Assembly: GCA_037903475.1 (NCBI GenBank)
Contig: JBAJFG010000457.1
Coordinates: 620,001 to 684,000 of the forward strand
Direction: 5' to 3'
DNA from: Ancylostoma caninum
Lineage: Eukaryota > Nematoda > Chromadorea > Rhabditida > Ancylostomatidae
Length of the DNA stretch: 64,000 nucleotides
The position numbers and the translations under genes were made by a program. Shown here one piece after another: positions 57,601-64,000 of the stretch. The notes under the pieces are model-generated. The model was given only the letters and a program-made list of their open reading frames with translations. It was not told the origin of the DNA and ran no database searches. The first letter of the stretch is position 1; each line of letters starts with the position of its first letter.

Positions 57601-59159
57601 TGGATTCCCACTCTTTCAGCCAAAAAATCTAGTTCAGAACATATCCTCATTTCCATTGAAAGAGTTGAACTCTTCCAAAATGTGCTCCTCCCGCCCAGAA
57701 CGGATTCGAAATTAGATCTAATCGTTCTTTTTACCTTATGTGGGGCACCGTTTATAAGAATTATACTCATTTCGTTTCTTAAGCTAGCGTTGGAAGAGGT
57801 GTGGTAGGAATATCGCATTTCACCGTGGTTTTCTTACAAAAGTTTAGATTTCCTTCCAATTCCTTGCAGTACCCCTATCGTAACCTTACAGTAATGGCGT
57901 TGCCGTAAACTTGGATGTAACCCCCGTTCAGCACATAGAATTATACCCCTAGTGCAAATTTTCACAGAATTGTAGGAGATATGTACCGTCGAATAACCTC
58001 CTACAACCCTGCCAAAATAGTGTAATGGTACGAAACAAATAATTATTATGGCAATTCATACTGGATGCGTGCGACTGATGCACGTGCGTCTATATAATGA
58101 AGAATAGGGCTCAATCGCATCACAGTCGACGCTCAGACGCACGCATTTACGGATGAACACTCACACTCAATGCAGCGACATCCCATGAGCAGTGCCTGAG
58201 CGTAGGAGTCGAGCGATGATTCTGAGCGTAGTTGGTCCCCGGTCAAGTACCTGAACACATCTGGGTATCTAGCAAGCATGTAGCAAAACAGATAAGTTCC
58301 ACGTACGTGTTGTGGCTGCTCGCAATCCAGTAATGAGACAGTGGCCTCGTCATGTCGTGGATAACCTTCTCATTCGTTGAGTCCCAAATGGAATTCTCCC
58401 GGGAGAAGAGGAAGTCACAGAACTGAAAATCCCTTATGTCAATCTCGGAATAGTACCCGAAGGTCGGCGAGAATCAATATAATTCACCTCCATGACAGAG
58501 AGGGAAGGTTCTTCTGGAAGCGACTCGTGGAGGTACTCATCCAGGTTCAGGAACCAAAAACAAAAAGTTCAGTGTCGATAGGGGAACGAGGCTCTTCAAA
58601 GATGTCACCTTCTCAGGAAATCGACCACACGCGTTCTGTTGGAGACCATGTCGTCGCTTTGCATGTTCTCCAGGAATCTCATGAAGCCGTCGAACCGCAC
58701 GGTCTCGCAGTCATCGGACAATTCGGCAAACCTCGACATGAACAACTGCAAGCATTCATTAATTCCGTGCTCGAAAGATTAAAAAAAAAAACAAAGAAGC
58801 AAACTAACCGGCTGGGAATGAATAAAATTCCTAGTGGCTCTCGAGAACTGCAGCAGATTCATCTGGTCCTCAGTCACCTCTTGCAGATGTCGCGACGACA
58901 CCTTGTACTGCAGCGACGTCTGCACGAACGGCTTCATGTGCTTCCGAGCCACACTGAATATAGAATACCTCGCAGCAGCTGACAAGAAGACTGACGTGAG
59001 ACACTCACAATTCGGATCCGGGCGTGACGAGACTGTAGAAGTGCTTGGCGATGAATCGCTCGATGCGCGCGCAGTGGCTCGATGAGAAGCGGTCGCGGGT
59101 GTCCAGCATCAGGTTGTGCACTCCCACATTCCATAGACGGCATGCCTCCGCAGATTCGA
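45255..59159 (-). CDS. plc-3: phospholipase C-gamma, 5' end not found
   Basis: Twenty-nine exons, about 1,206 codons. This enzyme cleaves PIP2 to IP3 and diacylglycerol downstream of tyrosine kinases. Order, with exon coordinates: EF-like region (59009-59159, 58809-58953, 58609-58745, 58488-58554); X box with catalytic histidines in ASSHNTYLTGDQL and [11 protein letters not shown] plus ELDCWDG (58307-58422, 58165-58250, 57355-57496, 57058-57163, 53824-53950); first half of the split PH (53673-53746, 53401-53520); N-SH2 with FMVRDS (53263-53346, 52628-52778, 52421-52571); C-SH2 with FLLRYSS (52248-52370, 52048-52192); linker with one Tyr (51878-51964); SH3 with GWFPASYV (50840-50948, 50658-50738); second PH half (49351-49488, 49122-49249); Y box with SRVYPHGSR (48240-48344, 47928-48038, 47740-47877); C2 (47530-47712, 47291-47455, 47121-47221); basic tail (45420-45655, 45255-45366). 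Two junctions are odd (58555 and 47713-47739). The N-terminal PH and start codon were not found up to 64000. Confidence 0.95.
45711..46043. mobile_element. MITE of the GCGTGCG family with triplicated end
   Basis: The terminal unit (GGGCAATTTATACTGGATGC + GTGCGACTGACGCGCGTGCG) occurs three times head-to-tail at 45714, 45760 and 45808, before a single core and a single right end (CAGCTAGTATAAATTGC). It lies in the PLC-gamma intron between exons 45420-45655 and 47121-47221. The 154-codon minus frame running from the tail exon into this repeat is an artefact. Confidence 0.75.
46231..46472. mobile_element. MITE of the GCGTGCG family, second copy in the same intron
   Basis: Starts TAGGGAAATTTATACTAGTC and ends CGCACGCATCCGTATAAACTG. 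It is inverted relative to the copy 190 bp to its left and has the same internal CATGAAGACCGGTCAGGGCG block. Confidence 0.7.
49663..50118. repeat. three C runs in a PLC-gamma intron
   Basis: C runs of about 13, 13 and 11 bases at 49663-49675, 49744-49756 and 50108-50118, all in intron 49489-50657. On the transcribed strand orientation of the gene these are G runs. Confidence 0.8.
51602..51634. repeat. (TC)n microsatellite
   Basis: About 16 uninterrupted TC dinucleotides in the PLC-gamma intron between the linker exon and the SH3 exon. Confidence 0.9.
53020..53255. repeat. homopurine GA-rich tract
   Basis: About 235 bases are almost entirely purine on the plus strand (GAGAGAAAGAGAG with AAGGA interruptions). 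It occupies the 3107... no coding sequence: it lies in intron 52779-53262 and ends eight bases before the N-SH2 exon. Therefore the pre-mRNA has a long pyrimidine tract directly after the donor. Long Ser/Leu/Phe and Arg/Glu/Gly frames across it are artefacts. Confidence 0.9.
54268..56815 (+). mobile_element. RTE-type non-LTR retrotransposon relic with internal deletion
   Basis: On the plus strand, opposite to the host gene and inside PLC-gamma intron 53951-57057. A GC-rich leader (54268-54660) precedes a degraded endonuclease: [38 protein letters not shown] and VGDFNAKSG are readable over 54790-55260 in shifting frames. A linker and the start of the reverse transcriptase follow ([25 protein letters not shown], to about 56280). 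The core of the reverse transcriptase is missing. The element resumes at about 56340 with the C-terminal region ([36 protein letters not shown]) to its 3' end. Several stops and frameshifts make it inactive. Confidence 0.85.
57860..58155. repeat. GTAACC-type repeat followed by truncated GCGTGCG MITE
   Basis: 57860-58045 carries diverged arms of the 11770-12010 repeat (CGTAACCTTACAGTAATGG, GAATAACCTCCTACAACC). It abuts a half MITE at 58049-58155 (GGCAATTCATACTGGATGCG, CAGACGCACGCATTTACGG) that stops ten bases short of the next PLC-gamma exon (58165-58250). Confidence 0.6.
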
Positions 59160-62100
59160 CTGAACTTCGTTTAAATCAGGCCTAGTTTTGACTACACTTG
59201 CAAATGAGACCCCTTAATTCCTTCATTTTCTTGTCGAAGAAAAATAGTGCATAACTGAATCACTTACGGCACTAATCGAATGTCTCCGCCCCCTATAAAA
59301 ATTTCAACAATCCTACTTTTGGAATTGGGTCAAAATTCTGCTGAGGACGGTTATTTGATGCGCTAGTCACGAAAATCACATCCGTTTTCTAACGCAATCC
59401 CATCCTTGTAGTGCTATAAAAGGTATGCGACAGTGGTGAATCCATGGATGGAGCGGGTAAGGTCGCTAACCCCACCGGAATGGGTCATTTTTCGAAAAAA
59501 AGTACTTTGCAAACTACATAGTTATGTACGAACCTTGTGTCAACTTACTTCTATTTGATATTTTTTATAATATTTCTAATATTCTTTTTTTGTTGTGTAA
59601 ATTCCTGCTATGTTGTCCGAACCCTCTAAAATCAATCCGAAGCCCCTGTAGGTTACCAGGGTCACATTTTGTTTCAGTACCATTTGTTTGTCGGATTGAG
59701 CGGAAGATTGCCGCACATATTCGGTGGAATCACCGTCTTGCAGGACCGTCTTGCAAAGGTAAATAACTGCCAATTTTTCAGCAAATCTCTCCTAACCAAC
59801 ATTCTCACTACCTCGAAAAAGCCTCACAAATGAATTTGGGTTAGGTGGAATGAGGAGGCGCACAAGACAGCCCTCATCATTCAGCGCCATTATTAAGCTC
59901 CCTAGTTAGTTCACTACCCCTAAACACCCTTTCTCGAATACTACGCAACCACAACAACACGTTAGAAACGACTACGTGGTGTTGGCAAAGAAGAAAGCTT
60001 CTTGAAACGAAACATTTTCGTATGGGTGAGAACATTGCAGATGTGGGAACGAGAGACGGGGCGAAGAGCGCTCACGCAGCCACTCGCACTTCTCAAAGAA
60101 GAGGTTTCCTCTGGTTTTCTTTTCAATAAGAGATATTAGGTTGGCAGGAAAGTCTTGTCCCTGAAATATCCCGTAAGACATAATCAGTTTCTGTTGTAAC
60201 GTTTTAGGTTTTTAGGAGTTCTTTCAGGTCAATATAACTTACATAGATTCGTATTCATGTTTTATTCTAAACGTATTTTACAAGTACAGGCTAGTACAAG
60301 CGAGTACAGGCGAGTCAACTGAGAGCGCCCTCTTCTCTGGGGCGTGGCCTAAGCCAAAAAAGTGAGGGCGTTACACTATCAAGCGTCCAGTTAAAAAGAA
60401 TCTCCAAACAAGACTTACAAGACTTCCCCAACAATTAAATACTTCGAAAAATTTCGGTTCGCATGGATTACAATGTAGTTTTCAGCTTGATTTTCAGCAC
60501 ATAGTTTCATTCAGGGGCAGGGTGACACGGAATGATTATGAAAAATCGGTACCCTATGCCTTCCCCTCAGCCGGCAACAATCAGACCCTCCCAGCTTGCA
60601 TACAAATTCTTATCCCACGACGATCCCCTCCCCTTTAGCCTACAAAATTATAATACAACCCCTCCCCCTCCTGCTTAAAATGCGATACTCCCCCGTCCGA
60701 TACGCAAAAGTACGATCATCTTTCTTCTCGCTACAAACTTCCACAAACTCCCACTCCCCCCCCCCGTTCCCCAGCTCAGTGACCTCCAATTGATGTGTTC
60801 TAACATGTTTGACCATATTCGATGGTCTTCCTCAGACAGAATACGGAAGTAGAATGAAAATGGGATATGTCGAATACACCTAAATATATAGACAGACTTT
60901 TCGCAGTAGCCCGATCACGAAGCATTTTACTCCATTCACTACTAACATCAATGGAACTGTGCCAGATGGAAACTTTTCGTCACGTTCTCGAAATCGTTGG
61001 AAAGCCTCAGGTACATAAGAGCTAGGCATATAGCTGTCACTAAATGAAATTCGACTAACTAGGCTAATTTCCTAGCAGATCAGAAATTGATTTCAGAAAT
61101 TGAATATTCCAGGCACTACTCAACTTTCATGGCCTCAAAATCTTCAAAAAAATTTTGGCTGAAACTTTGCATAGAGGAGTCAATTGAGCTGCTGAACACG
61201 AATATCGTATCGATTTTGTACCGTAACTCATTTTTGTGGGCAGGTAAGGCAGGAGTACGGTAGGAAATTGAGAGAAAATGCCGATTTCGGGTAAAAAGAA
61301 CGGGGGTGGCATGCAAAATAATGGTGGTAATCGCGATCAACTTCTAGAACAACCCCGTTACACAGAATTTGAGAGGATTCTGTGAAACACCGTGTTCACA
61401 ATGTACCTACCGTAACTCTGTAAACAACCCATATTACAGTACAAAATGGATATAATATCCGTGTTCTGCACCTCAAATAACCCCCTACGAAACACTTCAG
61501 ACCAGAAAAAAATTCTTAATGATATTGGGGTCGTGATATTCAGGATTAGGTGGGAAAAATCGAAATTTTCAAAAAAAAAGACATAGACCTAAATGCCTCC
61601 TCATCATTCTTGAAGGATCGTATTGCTCCTTATTCTTCAGAGATGCGGTTTATAGACTTACCCAAAATCGAATCTTAGAAGATCGAATAAATCGATAGGT
61701 ATCTAACGCACTATTAGGTCCTAATTACTAGTGGCCCCGTAAGCCACCTTATTGTGCTACTTTCCGTAGTGTAACAGTATTGACCCGGTGTGGTTTTTCG
61801 TGCGCGCCAACAGGTTGTGTGAGATTCACGTCCTCAACTCGAGCTACACTATCTCACAACTGTATATGTATATCTACATATAACATTATTCAGTCGAAAA
61901 AGAGCACATAGCGTAGCGAATGAGAGAAGATAACTCACAGAATCCGTGAATCAATTTGTTTTGTTGTTTCTATCTCTGTCTTTCGCGAGCAGCGAGCATA
62001 CCAAGGACTGTGTGAAATACAGAACACAACTGCTTTTGTATTGTACAAATCACTCGGTCAATAACTCAGTAAGCCAATCATACAAATACACCCTCATCAT

Positions 62101-62439
62101 TAACACTGTATGTGACTATCCCATCCTTCTAGTTCAAACCAAACTTATCCTAAAAACTTTATACTTTCCCAAAGTTTTGAACAAAAACTGAAAACAAATT
62201 ATTGTGAAGAGAGAATAAGCATCACGACCGCCTACTTCCACCAATATTCTTTGTCATTACTCACCGATAATCACCGACACGACGTGGCTCATTTATACTA
62301 AACCAAAAAAGTTCTAAGTGATGATTAAGAAAGTGATCAATACTCAAATCCACATGGCCTAGGGAAGGGAGATGATCAACAGGGTTGATGGGATAAATGA
62401 GTAGGAGCATAAGTTATTGGTTATTTTTCGCTTAAGCTC
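59160..62439. other. region upstream of the last PLC-gamma exon found
   Basis: Probably a long 5' intron of the PLC-gamma gene, or intergenic. GTAACC-type repeat arms appear at about 59300-59490 and 61120-61545, and a 10-base C run at 60756-60765. No PH-domain exon of PLC-gamma was recognised. A frame at 61946-62191 begins with a signal-peptide-like stretch but has no other support. Confidence 0.4.
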
Positions 62440-63130
62440 AGGTAACGAAGATGCTTCATGAGATTGGTGGGATACTTGGCGAGGTGATCCACGGTGTTGG
62501 CGGAATACATGGGAAGGGTGCGTAAATTATTGTTTAGGCTTTTGCCTGAGCTTCTGGAACGTAATGTAATCCACGGGTTGGGGGGGATACATGAGGTGGG
62601 TGCGCAAGTTATTTTCTAGGCTTTTGCCTGAGTTTCTAGTAAGGGAGGTTGTCCACAGGGTTGACGACATAAATGAGGTGGATGCGCAATTTATTGTCCA
62701 GGCTTTTGTTTGAGTTTCTAGTAGTGGAGGTGGTCCACGGGGTTGGCGAGAAACATTTTGTGGGTGCGCAATTTATTGTCCAGGCTTTTGTTTGAGTTTC
62801 TGGAAAGGGAGGTAATCCAAGGGCTTGGCGGGATTCATGAGGTGAGTGCGCAAGTTACTTTCTAGACTTTTGTCTGAGTTTCTTGGAAGGGAGGCAATCC
62901 ACGGGGTTGGCGGGATACATGAGGTGGGTGCGCAAGTTATTTTCTAGACTTTTGCCTGAGTTTCTTGGAAGGGAGGCAATCCACGGGGTTGGCGGGATAC
63001 ATGGGGTGGGTGCGCGATATATTGTCCAGGCTTTTGTTTGAGTTTCTAGTAAGGGAGGTGGTCCACGGGGTTGATGAGACACATTAGGTGGGTGTGCAAG
63101 TTATTGTATAGGCCTTTGGGCGAGATAGTA
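62440..63130. repeat. minisatellite, unit about 80-85 bp
   Basis: At least eight imperfect head-to-tail units are seen. Unit landmarks are GGCTTTTGCCTGAGTTTCT, then GGGAGG, then ATCCACGGGGTTGGCGGGAT, ACATGAGGTGGGTGCGCAAG and TTATT. Starts of the CTTTTG landmark at about 62540, 62622, 62702, 62782, 62863, 62948 and 63030 give periods of 80-85 bp. Confidence 0.9.
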
Positions 63131-63399
63131 ACCCCGTGAGTTCCTTGGCTCAAAGTTTCACAGCATTATATCAGTGTTGGTATTAGAGTTCGAGTAGAGT
63201 TTCTGCGAACAAACCTAATTAAGCACTTCATTCAGTCTCAACACCTGTCTGAATAGAACTAATCCTTAGATTTTGAGAAACTCAAACTAAACAGTGGCAA
63301 ACAGCTTGTCGAGGAGTCACAAAATGCCAAAATTGACTGACTGAAATTTTTGAAGACCACGACCTTCTTTTTGTTGACGACCAATGAACACGTGTTGCC

Positions 63400-64000
63400 T
63401 TTTGCCTGAAGCCAATGCCGCTTCACCACTGAGCCAGCCGGCTGGACTCACGGGAAAATCCCGGCCAACAGACCTCGCCAATTCACTACTGGCCCAGTTG
63501 AACTCAAGGAAAAGTTCCGACCAATGGACCAGTGCGCCCCTTTACCTAAAACCAGCGCTACTTTACCACTAGCCCAGTCAAACCCAAGGGAAAATACCGC
63601 GCAGTGGACAAGTGTGCCCCTTTACCTGAGACCGGCGCGGCACGTGTGCCCCTTCATCTGACACCGGCGCGACACGTGTGTCCCTTTACCTGAGATGGGC
63701 GCAACTTTGCTGCTGACAGCGTCGCAGTCAAAGGAAAATCCTGACCAGCGGACCCGTGTGCCCCTTAGCTTGAGACCGGCGCCTGTTTACCATTGGCCCA
63801 GTCGAACCCAAGGGAAGTGCTGACCAAAGACCCGTGTGCCCCTTTACCAGAGTCCAGCACCTGTTTACCACTGGCGGGAAAATTCTGACCAACAGACCCA
63901 TGTGTCCCTTTACCAGAGACCAGCACCTATTTACCACTGACGGGAAAATTCTGACCAACGACCCATGTGCCCCTGTTTACCATTGGCCCAATCGAACCCA
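63400..64000 (-). repeat. tandem array of tRNA-promoter-like units, runs off the window
   Basis: Read on the minus strand, units contain an A-box-like CAGTGGTAAACAGGTGCTGG (or TGGTGAAGCGGC at the right end of the array), then CTCTGGTAAAGGGGCACACG and GGTCAGAATTTTCCC, and in some units a B-box-like GGGTTCGACTGGG. Unit spacing is roughly 70-80 bp with deletions. The plus strand shows the same as repeated GTGTGCCCCTTTACC. It is probably an amplified SINE piece. Confidence 0.7.

Noticed and set aside
60137..60164. TTAGGTTGGCAGGAAAGTCT, which resembles a mariner terminal repeat preceded by TA
   Set aside because: No matching end or transposase was found on either side, so a single similarity of this length is not enough.
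61946..62191. 81-codon plus-strand frame beginning with a signal-peptide-like stretch
   Set aside because: The remainder has no conserved pattern, there is no splice or poly(A) context, and it sits among repeats.
62440..64000. CRISPR-like array
   Set aside because: Units are contiguous and diverged with no spacers of uniform length, and the host is eukaryotic.

Overview
The window is eukaryotic nuclear DNA from a nematode, most likely a strongylid (hookworm-like, clade V) parasite. The evidence is four intron-rich gene loci whose exons join in phase at GT...AG borders with TTTCAG-type acceptors, a CCT-beta protein that reads almost like the Caenorhabditis one, acceptor-like AG sites directly before start codons (as at spliced-leader sites), very short 3' UTRs, and a dense load of RTE, mariner, SINE and MITE sequences. 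All gene models were joined by hand from translated exons. No bacterial operon, CRISPR array or functional tRNA was seen. All recognised genes lie on the minus strand.

Layout: 1-253 is the 5' part of an alpha-tubulin gene that runs off the left edge. 1041-1302 is a candidate terminal exon of an unknown gene. 2022-5819 and 7896-12233 are a tandem pair of GILT (gamma-interferon-inducible lysosomal thiol reductase) genes, seven exons each, 253 aa each, about 90% identical. 16377-23088 is a phospholipid-phosphatase-related (PLPPR/LPPR) membrane protein. 23.3-25.4 kb is a transposon graveyard (RTE 3' fragment, mariner relic, tRNA-derived SINE, MITE). 31369-36911 is a complete 13-exon CCT subunit beta gene. 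37.5-39.8 kb is a repeat cluster that includes a 1.27 kb segment bounded by perfect 22-bp inverted repeats and holding three candidate exons. 45255-59159 is a phospholipase C-gamma gene (29 exons, 3' complete, 5' exons not found), with an RTE retrotransposon relic in one intron. 59.2-64 kb holds repeats only: a minisatellite of about 82 bp and a tandem array of tRNA-promoter-like units.

The genes do not form one pathway. GILT reduces disulfides in the endolysosome; CCT-beta is part of the ring that folds tubulin and actin, and its substrate family is represented by the alpha-tubulin gene; PLC-gamma and the PLPPR-like protein belong to lipid signalling. Their neighbourhood looks like ordinary nematode gene order. 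The most unusual features are the coupled promoter-and-gene duplication of GILT, a K40E alpha-tubulin, a PLPPR-like protein that has lost only its presumed nucleophile histidine, two anomalous junctions in PLC-gamma, and several repeat families with terminal inverted repeats, one of them with repeated end units. I did not find a clear candidate for a wholly new biological system.
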